Under the pieces are notes generated by a model that worked only from the letters and a program-made list of their open reading frames with translations, searched no databases and was not told the origin of the DNA. A stretch of DNA of 64,000 nt from an uncultured Campylobacter sp. (GTDB taxonomy: Bacteria > Campylobacterota > Campylobacteria > Campylobacterales > Campylobacteraceae). Shown here one piece after another: positions 34,169-42,659 of this stretch. The stretch is taken from the NCBI RefSeq assembly GCF_938039245.1, contig NZ_CALHVN010000042.1, forward strand, positions 42,804 through 106,803. Reading direction: 5' to 3'. How positions within the stretch are numbered: the stretch's first letter is position 1; each line of letters begins with the position of its first letter. Made by a program: the position numbers and the translations under genes.

Positions 34169-34549
34169 ATGGAATTAGTCGATAAAGGTTACGAATTAAC
34201 CTACACACTTTTTAAGGGGCTTATTAGAAGTTCCGCTTCCGGTAAATTTGAGGGTAATGACTACTCCTCGTCTGTCCGAATATCTACCGTAAACGTTTAT
34301 GATGTCGAGAATAAAAAGACCGGCATTATAGATAGTATTCAGCAACCCGTAGTTTTTAAAATCATTTGCCCGGACGATACTACCGCCGGGCTCGTTGGGA
34401 ATGCGGTGCGCGAAAAACTTAAAAAGGGGCCGATTGTTTTACACGGCGGTTTCCCTGTCGGCGATCAGCGTATTATATCCGTAGCTGAGCCTTATGAATT
34501 TTTCCTTTTTGACTCAAAGCCAATCGATAAAGCTTCTAAGGGGGCATAA
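34169..34549 (+). CDS. Phage small protein, possible ssDNA-binding protein (copy 1)
   Basis: 126 residues, first gene of the rightward operon after a leader with a CCCCGC/GCGGGG hairpin (about 34104-34134). It is paralogous to the next gene: VVFKIICPDDTTAGLVGNAV here and IFFKIPCLDDSIALRVADFF there. Size, beta-rich pattern and position at the head of an inovirus operon suggest a ssDNA-binding (gpV-like) role, but I cannot show a fold from sequence alone. Confidence 0.55.
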   Translation: MELVDKGYELTYTLFKGLIRSSASGKFEGNDYSSSVRISTVNVYDVENKKTGIIDSIQQPVVFKIICPDDTTAGLVGNAVREKLKKGPIVLHGGFPVGDQRIISVAEPYEFFLFDSKPIDKASKGA

Positions 34550-34550
34550 C

Positions 34551-34871
34551 ATGAGCTTTTCTGTCAATTATTCTCTTTTTCGCGGTGAAGTAAAGATTGT
34601 GCCTTCCGGTTCGGTTGCGGATGACGGTCGCGCTTACGTTGTTATTGATTCTTCAAATACCTTTGAAGTCGATGGCGTAAGTAAGGTGCAATCTATTTTT
34701 TTTAAAATTCCTTGCCTCGACGATTCTATCGCTTTAAGGGTTGCCGATTTTTTTCTGAAAAAGTTTGATTCTTGCGAAATGGTCTTTTTTTTAGGCACTT
34801 TTCCTAAGGATAATTTCGTTACCGTGCTTACTCCTTGCGAAGATTTTTTAACGGAGGCGGTGAAAAAATGA
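34551..34871 (+). CDS. Phage small protein, paralogue of the preceding gene (copy 2)
   Basis: 106 residues from the ATG at 34551 (1 bp after the previous stop, preceded by AAGGGGGCATAAC). It shares the central motif and the following GxFPxxxxxxVxxPxxxF pattern with copy 1 and is shorter at the N-terminus. Tandem paralogues imply duplication and possibly different roles such as replication versus packaging. Its stop overlaps the next ATG (ATGA). Confidence 0.55.
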   Translation: MSFSVNYSLFRGEVKIVPSGSVADDGRAYVVIDSSNTFEVDGVSKVQSIFFKIPCLDDSIALRVADFFLKKFDSCEMVFFLGTFPKDNFVTVLTPCEDFLTEAVKK

Positions 34872-35098
34872 AAAAATCTTATAACGCCGACAGATTTGTC
34901 GGACTCTTTGAAAAATTTTACCGCGACTTTGAGGAAGCAGAGCGAGAATTTAGGAGCTTTGATGACGGAACAGGTAAATTTGACAGCTATCTCGATGACG
35001 TATGCGACATTAAAGCACAAGTGAAGAATTTGTTGTATTTTGTCGAGTCTCGCGGTTTCAAGCTCAATATCGAAATCGAACCCACTCTGTTTTCTTAA
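34868..35098 (+). CDS. Small phage protein of unknown function (76 aa)
   Basis: 76 residues, acidic and helical, e.g. LFEKFYRDFEEAEREFRSF and YLDDVCDIKAQVKNLLYF; no membrane span. The chosen ATG overlaps the previous stop by 4 bp. Position before the coat gene suggests an accessory replication or assembly factor; no homologue recognised. Confidence 0.55.
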   Translation: MKKSYNADRFVGLFEKFYRDFEEAEREFRSFDDGTGKFDSYLDDVCDIKAQVKNLLYFVESRGFKLNIEIEPTLFS

Positions 35099-35106
35099 AA
35101 AAGCTC

Positions 35107-35249
35107 GCAGTGCGGCGCGTAGCGTGGGAGCAAGGGTTCCCGCGCCGCCGCACATAACAGGGTCGCAGGGGGAGCCGCTTGCGGGTTCGCTCCCCCCGCC
35201 ATTCGCTTACTGTTTTGGCAAAGTCTGATTTACTCCAGCTTTTGCCAAA
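35107..35249. promoter_or_regulatory. GC-rich hairpin cluster, candidate packaging or origin signal
   Basis: Three stem-loops lie between the early genes and the coat gene. GCGGCGCG (35112-35119) pairs with 35141-35148; GGGGGAGC (35168-35175) with 35189-35196 (13-nt loop); and TTTGGCAAA (35214-35222) with 35241-35249. None has a T tract, so simple terminators are unlikely. The first shares 13 identical bases (GCGGCGCGTAGCG) with a second hairpin at 40245-40277. Packaging signals and origins of filamentous phages are such hairpins. Confidence 0.6.
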
Positions 35250-35288
35250 GTGGTACGCGTCCGCTTAATTTTTATAAAGGAGGCTAAT

Positions 35289-35510
35289 ATGCCTAAGTTT
35301 CTTTCTACCGTGAAGGGTAAAATAGCTACTGTTGTCGCCATTTGTTCGATCGGCGCTATGAATGCTGCTGCTGCTGGCGTAACCATCGGCTCTGACGGTG
35401 CGGTTTCTGGTGAAATTGACAAAGCTACGTTTATGGGCTTGGCTGGTGTTGTTGTTGCGCTTCTTGGCGTTATTTTCGGCGTGAAAAAAGGGCTTGCTCT
35501 TTTAAGATAG
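35289..35510 (+). CDS. Major coat protein (pVIII-like)
   Basis: 73 residues from the ATG after AAAGGAGG. An N-terminal signal peptide (ATVVAICSIGAMNAAAAG) with a probable cleavage after AAA near residue 28, an amphipathic segment, a membrane span (about 49-64, LAGVVVALLGVIFGV) and a positive C-terminus KKGLALLR that would face the DNA. This is the architecture of Ff pVIII. A terminator-like hairpin follows, as in Ff. Confidence 0.88.
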   Translation: MPKFLSTVKGKIATVVAICSIGAMNAAAAGVTIGSDGAVSGEIDKATFMGLAGVVVALLGVIFGVKKGLALLR

Positions 35511-35519
35511 CGCCGTTGT

Positions 35520-35550
35520 CCCCTTTAGCTTTGCTTTAGGGGAAATTTTT
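35520..35550 (+). terminator. Hairpin terminator after the coat gene
   Basis: An imperfect stem between CCCCTTTAGC (35520-35529) and GCTTTAGGGG (35533-35542) followed by TTTTT. It would allow high expression of the coat gene relative to downstream genes. Confidence 0.6.
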
Positions 35551-35563
35551 AAAAAGTTCTAAA

Positions 35564-35692
35564 ATGTATGATTTTATTGATCTTGTTAAACTCGGCATTT
35601 ACGTTAATGGTTTGATGGCCGTTATTGTCGGTTTCTTTGCCGTAGTTAAGCAGGTTGCCGTAGCTTTAGACCTTTTTAAGAGTTTGGATTAA
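35564..35692 (+). CDS. Tiny membrane protein 1 of the virion block
   Basis: 42 residues with one hydrophobic span (GLMAVIVGFFAVVKQVAVAL). Position right after the coat gene corresponds to the small pVII/pIX-type minor coat proteins of filamentous phages. No clear ribosome site, so translation may be coupled. Confidence 0.5.
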   Translation: MYDFIDLVKLGIYVNGLMAVIVGFFAVVKQVAVALDLFKSLD

Positions 35693-35697
35693 GCCTC

Positions 35698-35811
35698 ATG
35701 TATGATTTAAATTTATCCCTAAATGAATATCATTTCCTTATGAGCCTTAGCGGAATCCTTTGTGGCTTTATTTTATGTTTATTTATTTTTCTCGTCGTCA
35801 GTAAAATTTAG
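35698..35811 (+). CDS. Tiny membrane protein 2 of the virion block
   Basis: 37 residues, with a span FLMSLSGILCGFILCLFIFL covering more than half of the chain. It begins 5 bp after the previous stop and, like it, starts MYD. A candidate minor coat protein for one virion tip. Confidence 0.45.
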   Translation: MYDLNLSLNEYHFLMSLSGILCGFILCLFIFLVVSKI

Positions 35812-35851
35812 GCTGATCCAAACTCAACACCGAAGAAAAGGAGCTTTTAAG

Positions 35852-35983
35852 ATGTCAATAGGCGTATTTACAGTTACGGGCGTTCTTAGTTTTGATTACT
35901 TCTTTTCGATTATGGTCTGGTTTATGTTGATTTGTTTACCCGTCTTTGCAGGCTTGGTACTTTTTACGAAAAAGGTTTTATAA
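35852..35983 (+). CDS. Tiny membrane protein 3 of the virion block
   Basis: 43 residues from the ATG preceded by AAAAGGAGC. One or two spans (FFSIMVWFMLICLPVFAGLV) and a KK tail. The good ribosome site and position between the coat and adsorption genes support it as a virion or assembly membrane protein. Confidence 0.55.
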   Translation: MSIGVFTVTGVLSFDYFFSIMVWFMLICLPVFAGLVLFTKKVL

Positions 35984-35992
35984 GTCCGCACC

Positions 35993-37414
35993 ATGCAAAG
36001 CTTGATTAAAATCCTACTACTCCTTACTTTTTTCTTTATAAACTCTTTTGCTTTAGATCTTTCGTCTCTGGGCGATGATAGTTTTAACTACCGGGCGAAT
36101 CAAGGTTTTTTACCTTATGGCGTTTCTGCGCAGCCTATATCTGATATAAAAATTTTAAACAGCTCTTTTTTAAAAGTAAATAATGATATATATGTTTATC
36201 GTTTTGATGAATTGATATTTAATCTTTCAAAAAGTAATGCAAGCGGGTACTATTACGAGGGTAATTTGTCTCACATTTCTACTTTATATTATTATGACTC
36301 AAAATTTGAAAAAATAACTATTCCTTGCGAAGGTTCAGATTTTAATAATATTCGTTCTTGTTCTAGAAGTTATGTTTTAGGTTCAAAGAATGTTTTACCG
36401 GTTGAATTTTCATACTATAGGAAATATAGTATTAATAAAGTAATAAGTTGCGAGGCTGATGAAAATTTCAACACCGATACGCAGCAGTGCCAAAAATGCC
36501 CCGACGGCCAGTCGTGGGATCCTCAAACAAATACTTGCTATAAAGACTGTTCTAAAGACGGTAAGATTAATAAAGTCGGCCTTCCCGATGGCCGTTGCAT
36601 TGATTGTAGCGGTGAAAAAGATTCTTTTGCCGTCTTAAAATGCTTTTGTTCGGGTTTTGGTCTAGGCGGCGGTAATACTTTTTGGAGTAAAGATGGCTCT
36701 TCTTCTTCGGATTGTAAACTTCAAGGTTCTTGTTCTGATGGTTCTCAAATCCCTTTTATAAATCCAAAATGTAATGATAAACCCGATCAAAAACCTGATG
36801 ATAATAGAACCAAGCCTGACAACCCAAATCCCGACAATAATAAGACTAATCCTGACGATCCAAACAACCCCGGCGGAGGAAACAATCAAGGTAATAACGG
36901 CGGTAACCAAGGAAATCCTAAACCAAACCCTAACCCGGGAAATAATACGAATCCAAACCCCGATCCTAAACCAAATCCAAAGCCGGGTAACGGAAACTCT
37001 ACAAATAATGACGGTAATAATAACGGTGGCGGCGGAAATAAAGACGTAGAGGCTAAATTTAATAAAGATGATTTTAATGACGAAGATCTAAGAAAAGAGC
37101 GTGACGGTCTTTATGACGGTATTAAAAAGCATATAAACGATAATTTATCCAAATTTGACGGTATACGCGATAGTATAGATCAGTTCGTTAAAAACGTTCA
37201 AGGTAAAGGATTTGAAAAAGTTCAGGCAAATATAAAAACTACTTGTCCTATAAAAAAACAAATTTTACTCCCTAACGGTAAATCGCAAGAGGTTGTAGTC
37301 GATTATTGCGAAATAGTATCTCCAGCTTCTGAAATTTCATATTATGCCTTTTATGCTGGTTTTGCTATCGGCGGCTTTTTATTATTTCTTAAGCTTTTGA
37401 TATTTTCAATCTAA
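35993..37414 (+). CDS. Adsorption minor coat protein (pIII/TspB-like)
   Basis: 473 residues. A Sec signal peptide (IKILLLLTFFFINSFA), an N-terminal beta-rich domain, a Cys-rich region (about 150-255; CPDGQSWDPQTNTC repeats a TspB-like pattern), a ~90-residue Pro/Asn/Gly/Asp linker, a charged helical domain, and a C-terminal membrane anchor (FYAGFAIGGFLLFLKLLIF). This domain order parallels pIII of Ff phages, where it binds the host pilus and terminates assembly. The receptor is unknown. Confidence 0.85.
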   Translation: MQSLIKILLLLTFFFINSFALDLSSLGDDSFNYRANQGFLPYGVSAQPISDIKILNSSFLKVNNDIYVYRFDELIFNLSKSNASGYYYEGNLSHISTLYYYDSKFEKITIPCEGSDFNNIRSCSRSYVLGSKNVLPVEFSYYRKYSINKVISCEADENFNTDTQQCQKCPDGQSWDPQTNTCYKDCSKDGKINKVGLPDGRCIDCSGEKDSFAVLKCFCSGFGLGGGNTFWSKDGSSSSDCKLQGSCSDGSQIPFINPKCNDKPDQKPDDNRTKPDNPNPDNNKTNPDDPNNPGGGNNQGNNGGNQGNPKPNPNPGNNTNPNPDPKPNPKPGNGNSTNNDGNNNGGGGNKDVEAKFNKDDFNDEDLRKERDGLYDGIKKHINDNLSKFDGIRDSIDQFVKNVQGKGFEKVQANIKTTCPIKKQILLPNGKSQEVVVDYCEIVSPASEISYYAFYAGFAIGGFLLFLKLLIFSI

Positions 37415-37425
37415 AGGGATTTATC

Positions 37426-37848
37426 GTGCCTGCTTTACTTTCTGCACTTTCTTGGATATTCGGTCGTTTAAAGCTTGGCGAACTTGCGGGCTTTGTTATC
37501 AAAAAGATAGCTTTTAGCAAGATTGTTCTAATCGAGATCGCTATGTTTGCTCTCATGGTTATATATTTTGGCGCGTTGCTTGCGATTGCTAATTTTTTAT
37601 TCGGTCAGTTATTTGATATTTTTAATTTTACTAAAAGTTTGACTTCCCCTACAGGCGGTAATGAAATAACTTCTATTGCACTGGCCGTCTTATCTTCGCT
37701 TGGAGTCTTTAAAGCTTTTTGGGATGTTTTCAACCTTTACGCGCCTATTTTTATATCTCTGTTTCTTATGATTGGCGCAAAAATAGGCATTAAGCTACTT
37801 GAAAAGCTTAGGTATAGCATTTCAGGGCTTATTAAAACTTATGTTTAG
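37426..37848 (+). CDS. Minor coat protein (pVI-like, DUF2523-like)
   Basis: 140 residues with about three membrane spans (around 24-55, 78-95 and 105-125). The start is a GTG with AAAGGGA upstream. Located between the pIII-like and Zot genes exactly as pVI/DUF2523 proteins are in inoviruses; it should anchor the pIII-like protein at the virion end. Confidence 0.7.
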   Translation: MPALLSALSWIFGRLKLGELAGFVIKKIAFSKIVLIEIAMFALMVIYFGALLAIANFLFGQLFDIFNFTKSLTSPTGGNEITSIALAVLSSLGVFKAFWDVFNLYAPIFISLFLMIGAKIGIKLLEKLRYSISGLIKTYV

Positions 37849-37857
37849 GTTTTTAAT

Positions 37858-38991
37858 ATGATAACTTACTTAGTCGGCAATCCTGGAAGCGGTAAAACCT
37901 ATTACGCCGTTTTTAAAATTTATCAGCTTTTTTTATTTAAACCCGCAAAAGGTTTTTTAAGCAAATTTATTAAATCTGATAAGCAAAAAGAATATACCTA
38001 TTGCTATACCAATATTAATGAGTTTAAATTTGACCTACACGAGAAATTTATAAAATTTGACTTTGATAAATTTTATGCTGATATGTCTATACTCTACGCT
38101 CTTTATTTATCTAAAGTTACTGATGCGGAGTTAAATGAGCGTGCTAAAGAGCTAAATTTAAGTGGTGTTTTTATAGTCCTTGATGAGGCTCACAACTTTT
38201 TAAAAGTCAAGGAAGATTCGGTTCTGGTTTGGTGGCTTACCTATCATCGCCACTTATACCAGGATATTTATCTTATTACCCAAGATCTGAGCCTTATAAG
38301 CAATGAATACAAGCGTATAGCCGAGCATTTTTTAAAAGCCGTAGATAGTGCCAAACGCCTATTTAAAAATAAATTTCGATATATCCTTTACGGTTCTTAT
38401 AAGATGTATCAAAAAGATGCAATGCAAAAATTTCATATTCCCTATTTGCAAGAAGTATTTGATCTTTATCACTCTGGACAATCGTCATCTCAAAAATCAT
38501 TTGTTCGCAAATTTTTCTATTTCGCCCTATTTTTATTTATTGCGCTGTCTATTTACTTTTACTTTTTCCTTAAATCTTTAAGCTCCGATGTTTCCGAAAC
38601 TCGGCCCGACCTTGAGTCTCCGGGCGCTCAACTTTCTGATTTAAATGCTAATCCCCTCCCTGCTCATCAACCTAAGCCGACCCCGCAAGCTCAAGATAAA
38701 ATCCAAACCCCGCAAACATATATTTACAATCTTTCATGTATCGATGACGTATGCAGATTCGCAAACGAAAAATACACTTTTCCTTACGGTTTCATTTCTC
38801 ATGCTATTTCAGGCTCTAAGCCTTTGTATTTTTATTCTACGACTAAAAGCAAATATATGACTGAATATTTTATCGTCCTGGGTTCGGACGTTCTCGAGCC
38901 CCTAAAACAAATATCAAATTCTTATAAAGGTGCCGTAAATGAAAAATCTAGCAAAGATATTCCTGGTCCTAGTCCTAGTATTTTTAAATAG
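37858..38991 (+). CDS. zot: Zot/pI assembly ATPase
   Basis: 377 residues. The cytoplasmic P-loop domain has Walker A GNPGSGKT (residues 7-14) and Walker B GVFIVLDEAH (about 102-111). A single membrane span follows (about 217-241, FYFALFLFIALSIYFYFFL) and then a ~135-residue periplasmic tail containing SCIDDVCRF. pI-type proteins drive phage extrusion with the secretin. The Zot name comes from Vibrio CTX phage; toxin activity cannot be claimed from sequence. The end overlaps the secretin gene by 53 bp. Confidence 0.9.
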   Translation: MITYLVGNPGSGKTYYAVFKIYQLFLFKPAKGFLSKFIKSDKQKEYTYCYTNINEFKFDLHEKFIKFDFDKFYADMSILYALYLSKVTDAELNERAKELNLSGVFIVLDEAHNFLKVKEDSVLVWWLTYHRHLYQDIYLITQDLSLISNEYKRIAEHFLKAVDSAKRLFKNKFRYILYGSYKMYQKDAMQKFHIPYLQEVFDLYHSGQSSSQKSFVRKFFYFALFLFIALSIYFYFFLKSLSSDVSETRPDLESPGAQLSDLNANPLPAHQPKPTPQAQDKIQTPQTYIYNLSCIDDVCRFANEKYTFPYGFISHAISGSKPLYFYSTTKSKYMTEYFIVLGSDVLEPLKQISNSYKGAVNEKSSKDIPGPSPSIFK

Positions 38992-40090
38992 TTGCTTTTT
39001 AAAAGCCGAAATGATCTATACCGATCTTGCAAGCTTTGCCCAGCTCGCAAGTAAGTCCAACAACATAACCATAGTAACCGACGACAGCATCGACGGCAGC
39101 TATTATTATTTTATTTTCCAGCAAGAAACAAATTTAAGCTTACCTATGTTTCAAAAGATGCTTGAGTCCAAAGGATTGTTTTTTTATAAAAAGGACAATT
39201 TTTACTATATCACGAATAAGAAGTTGCCCGATTACGATCTAAGGCGCATAGACCTTAGTAATTATATCGTCGATGATGTTCGCCGAATAATGGCAAATTT
39301 TGAGCTAAATGCGACTTACTCCACGACTTCAAACTCTGTATTTTTTCGCGCCGACGATGCGGTTTACGAGCAAATCAAGCAAGCTGTAGCCGGGATAGAT
39401 AAGCCCCTGGAGCAAGTCGAGTTTAAGCTCACGATTACGGAGACCAACCTAAAAGACATCAAAGACCGCGGCACAAAGCTTCAAAGTTTGCTTAAGCCGC
39501 TAAACCACGGCGATTTGGCCTACTATGTAAATTTAATCACTTCGCCCTACACTACGAACTCAAACGTTATAAGAAACGATAGCGAGGGCTTTTTTGGCGT
39601 CTTAAATTTTCTCGATACCAACGGTCTGACTAAAATTATATCCAGCCCTTTTTTGACGGCCAAAAACCACACCGAAGTTTATTTTAGCGCGGTGCAGAAT
39701 ATCCCTTATTTGGTGCAAAATTCTCAAACGTCCGCGACGCAGACCACGACTCAGAATAGTTATGAATACAAAGATGTCGGCCTTAAAATCACTCTTAAGC
39801 CGGTTATTCTTAAAGATCACGTGGATTTTGATTTACACCTTATTTTGGAGGATCTTTTATCAAGCTCAAACACCTTAACCCCCACGACGTCTAAAAAAGA
39901 GCTAAAAAGCTCGTATTCTTTACGTCGCGGCGATGTTTTGGTGCTTTCAGGTATCAATAAGACCAATACCGTAAGGCAACGTAACGGCATCCCCATTTTA
40001 AAAGATATTTTCATTCTTAAATATCTTTTTTCGGTCGAGCAAGACCAGGACATTAATTCCGTAGTTACTTTGACAATTCAAGTTATTTGA
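38939..40090 (+). CDS. Phage secretin (pIV-like)
   Basis: 383 residues with a signal peptide (IFLVLVLVFLNSCFLKA). N-terminal ring domains (ESKGLFFYKKDNFYYITNKK) are followed by the secretin beta-barrel region containing LTKIISSPFLTAKNHTEVYF, YEYKDVGLKITLKPVI and the C-terminal GIPILKDIFILKYLF. It forms the outer-membrane exit channel for the virion. Having its own secretin makes the phage independent of host type II or pilus secretins. It starts inside the zot gene. Confidence 0.9.
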   Translation: MKNLAKIFLVLVLVFLNSCFLKAEMIYTDLASFAQLASKSNNITIVTDDSIDGSYYYFIFQQETNLSLPMFQKMLESKGLFFYKKDNFYYITNKKLPDYDLRRIDLSNYIVDDVRRIMANFELNATYSTTSNSVFFRADDAVYEQIKQAVAGIDKPLEQVEFKLTITETNLKDIKDRGTKLQSLLKPLNHGDLAYYVNLITSPYTTNSNVIRNDSEGFFGVLNFLDTNGLTKIISSPFLTAKNHTEVYFSAVQNIPYLVQNSQTSATQTTTQNSYEYKDVGLKITLKPVILKDHVDFDLHLILEDLLSSSNTLTPTTSKKELKSSYSLRRGDVLVLSGINKTNTVRQRNGIPILKDIFILKYLFSVEQDQDINSVVTLTIQVI

Positions 40091-40312
40091 AAATTTGTTT
40101 TCATATTATCGAGGATCCACGATAATATTTGTAAGGATCCACGATAATATTTTGTTGCGTTATGAACTTTCAAAAAAATCGTAAAGATCCATACGCTTAA
40201 AAAAAGTTTAAATCTATAATGATTTAGCGGAGCGGAAACTGAGCGCGGCGCGTAGCGCGCGCGAAGTAACGCGCCGCCTTGTCAATTTAATAATAATCTG
40301 TTACCTTTAAGG
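40091..40312. promoter_or_regulatory. Intergenic replication region: iteron-like repeats and GC hairpin
   Basis: Between secretin and rep. AGGATCCACGATAATATTT occurs at 40112-40130 and 40134-40152 (22-bp period), and ATATTATCG at 40103-40111 is the inverted complement of its CGATAATAT part. A weaker third copy is near 40174-40185. A GC-rich hairpin follows (GCGGCGCG 40245-40252 with 40270-40277), related to the one at 35112. This matches the Ff intergenic region that carries the origins, next to the rep gene. Confidence 0.7.
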
Positions 40313-41653
40313 TTGGGTGTGTTTGGAATATCTGAATTTGACCGGATTCAATGTCAAAAAAAGCTAGAAAAGCAAAAAGCTTATATGCGAAGTTTTAATT
40401 TTATTAATGATTTCGGAGAGTTTAGAAGCTTGCTTGATTGTTCTATGGCCGCAAATTTAAGCCGTAAGTATTACGCAGAGGTGGCAAACCGTGTAAATAC
40501 TTTCGGCTCGTTTGCGATAGACTACGCGCAGCGCCCGGTATTTCTTACGATTACGCTTAACGGCTGCTTTCGCGGCGCTCTTGCTGGCGATTATTCTAAA
40601 TTTAGGGATAAAGATATGAAATTTTTGCCGACTGAAGTCAAATACAAGGTTAAAAACGGTGTCGCGCTCACGATTAGCGATTTATGCGCGATATTAAATT
40701 ATCAGTGGCATTTGCTTATTATGCGTTATAATCGCCATTTTAAAGGCGTCACTAGGTCTTACATCAGGTGCTTTGAGCCTCATAAAAAGGACGGCGTGCC
40801 GCATATCCACGCTTTGCTTTTTGTGCCCGGGCATACGATAGATTTTCTTAGGCGTTCTTACAAGGATATATTTTACGCGCCTCAAAATTTACGTGTGGAC
40901 GCTATTTCACGCGAGCAAATAGCCAACGGCGAAACAAATGGTTTTCAGACTTCTATCCACAATCCCGCCGGCTACGTAATGAAGTATATTCAAAAAACCT
41001 TTATAAATTTAGAAAAAACTCAGGAGTTTGATGATCTTGCCGCCTGGTATGTAAAGCACAAAGTAAGACGCTTTTTAACTTCTCAAAATAACGTTCCTTT
41101 ATGGGTATATAGAAAAATCAATTTTATTTCTACCATGCAAGACTTTTATCACTTAAACAACTTTAAAAACGACGATAATAACGTGCTCGAGTGGGATAAA
41201 CAAAGCGATTATATATACATAAATATCCCAGATCGCAAGGAAGTTATCATTTATGATAACGGTAAACTCGAACATTATGCCTGCGATAGGCTTATAAATA
41301 GTTATGATCGTAAAAAACCGCCTAAAAACGTAACTTCCCAAAGTATAAAACCCGATCTTGAAGCCTGGGTTGATGCCTGGTATGTACGCGAGGGAGAAAA
41401 AATCAAACGCGAAGCAATGAAAAAGCGAAAAGAATTCAAAAAACCGCCTTTATGGATGAAAAATTACGAGTTATATAATTATTATTCAAAACTCGATAAG
41501 GCTAACTGTAATATCCAGCACCTTGCTTACGTTGAAAACATAATGCTTGATCGAGGTCTAAATTCATTCACAAAAAGAAACACAAAGCACGATCTAAATA
41601 ATCCAGACCTTGAGGACTTTATCGAGCGCGGATTAAGGGAGTATGAGTTTTGA
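40313..41653 (+). CDS. Rolling-circle replication initiator (HUH endonuclease)
   Basis: 446 residues. Motif I is around VFLTITLNGCF; the metal-binding HUH motif is GVPHIHALLF (about 162-171); the catalytic motif GYVMKYIQK has Y221 and Y225, the Y-x3-Y arrangement of phiX174 gpA-type initiators. It nicks the double-stranded replicative form to start plus-strand synthesis. The start is uncertain: TTG at 40313, GTG at 40319 or the ATG at 40385. It overlaps the integrase start. Confidence 0.85.
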   Translation: MGVFGISEFDRIQCQKKLEKQKAYMRSFNFINDFGEFRSLLDCSMAANLSRKYYAEVANRVNTFGSFAIDYAQRPVFLTITLNGCFRGALAGDYSKFRDKDMKFLPTEVKYKVKNGVALTISDLCAILNYQWHLLIMRYNRHFKGVTRSYIRCFEPHKKDGVPHIHALLFVPGHTIDFLRRSYKDIFYAPQNLRVDAISREQIANGETNGFQTSIHNPAGYVMKYIQKTFINLEKTQEFDDLAAWYVKHKVRRFLTSQNNVPLWVYRKINFISTMQDFYHLNNFKNDDNNVLEWDKQSDYIYINIPDRKEVIIYDNGKLEHYACDRLINSYDRKKPPKNVTSQSIKPDLEAWVDAWYVREGEKIKREAMKKRKEFKKPPLWMKNYELYNYYSKLDKANCNIQHLAYVENIMLDRGLNSFTKRNTKHDLNNPDLEDFIERGLREYEF

Positions 41654-42525
41654 TGATCCTTAACGAGCTTTTTAAAAACTATCTTGAGTATTACGAGCTA
41701 ATTTTAAGCCCCTCTACGCTTAGAAGTGATATCGCTACGTATAAGAAGCATTTTCAAGACGGTTTAGGTTTAAAAAGCGTAAATGAGATAAATTTCATCG
41801 ACGTGCAGAAATTTTGCAACGATCTCATCAAAAAAGATTACAAGATCAAGACCGTTAAAAATATCCTGGCAAAGCTCAAGGTTATTTTTAAGCTCGCGTT
41901 AAAATTAGAGATAATAAATAAAAATCCTTGCGACTTTATCGAGTTGCCTAAATTTGACAATAAAAGATATTTTGATTATAGCGTTTCGATCCAAAAGAAG
42001 TTTATCAAGGCTATTTCAGAAAACAAAGAGCCAAGCGCGGATATATTCTTTTTCCTGCTTCACGGCCGTCGTAAAAACGAAGTATTAAGTTTAAAATTTA
42101 GCGATATCAATTTTAAAACCAGGACTTACACTATCCCGTTTAAAATCAACAAAGCAAAGCGCGACATGGTCTATAAAATGAGCGATGATCTATACGATCG
42201 CCTTTATCGTCGATACATCGAATCAAAGAAGCGAAACAAGCTAAACGGCTATGTATTTGTAAACCCTATGACAAACGATAAATATCAAGATTTACGTAAG
42301 AGTTGGAACTCATTGCTTAAAAGAAATAATCTACCTAAGATTAGATTGCACGATATAAGGCATCTAATCGGCACATATTCAATCAATTACCTTAAAATTC
42401 CGATCGAGCAAGTATCGTTTACGCTCGGCCATACAAATATTATTACAACTCAAAAATATATCACTGCAAACGTAAGAAAATCTAAAGAAACTATCGAAAA
42501 TTTACTTAAATCAATTTCAGAATAA
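41653..42525 (+). CDS. int: Phage tyrosine integrase
   Basis: 290 residues from the ATG overlapping the rep stop (TGATG). Catalytic residues: R139/R140 in LLHGRRKNEV, H233 and R236 in RLHDIRHLIG, H260 in TLGHTN and nucleophile Y269 in TQKYITAN. It sits 46 bp from attR and would integrate the phage at the tRNA-fMet gene. Many inoviruses use host XerCD instead; an own integrase is the alternative strategy. Confidence 0.9.
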   Translation: MILNELFKNYLEYYELILSPSTLRSDIATYKKHFQDGLGLKSVNEINFIDVQKFCNDLIKKDYKIKTVKNILAKLKVIFKLALKLEIINKNPCDFIELPKFDNKRYFDYSVSIQKKFIKAISENKEPSADIFFFLLHGRRKNEVLSLKFSDINFKTRTYTIPFKINKAKRDMVYKMSDDLYDRLYRRYIESKKRNKLNGYVFVNPMTNDKYQDLRKSWNSLLKRNNLPKIRLHDIRHLIGTYSINYLKIPIEQVSFTLGHTNIITTQKYITANVRKSKETIENLLKSISE

Positions 42526-42570
42526 ATTAAGCCTTTTAAAAAGTGGCTTCAAACACCGATAAAATGGGGA

Positions 42571-42647
<77 letters not shown>

Positions 42648-42659
42648 ATGAAATTTGAG

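Noticed and set aside
40103..40152. A dif/Xer integration site in the phage
   Set aside because: The phage has its own integrase and tRNA att sites, and the repeats are direct with a 22-bp period, which suits iterons better.
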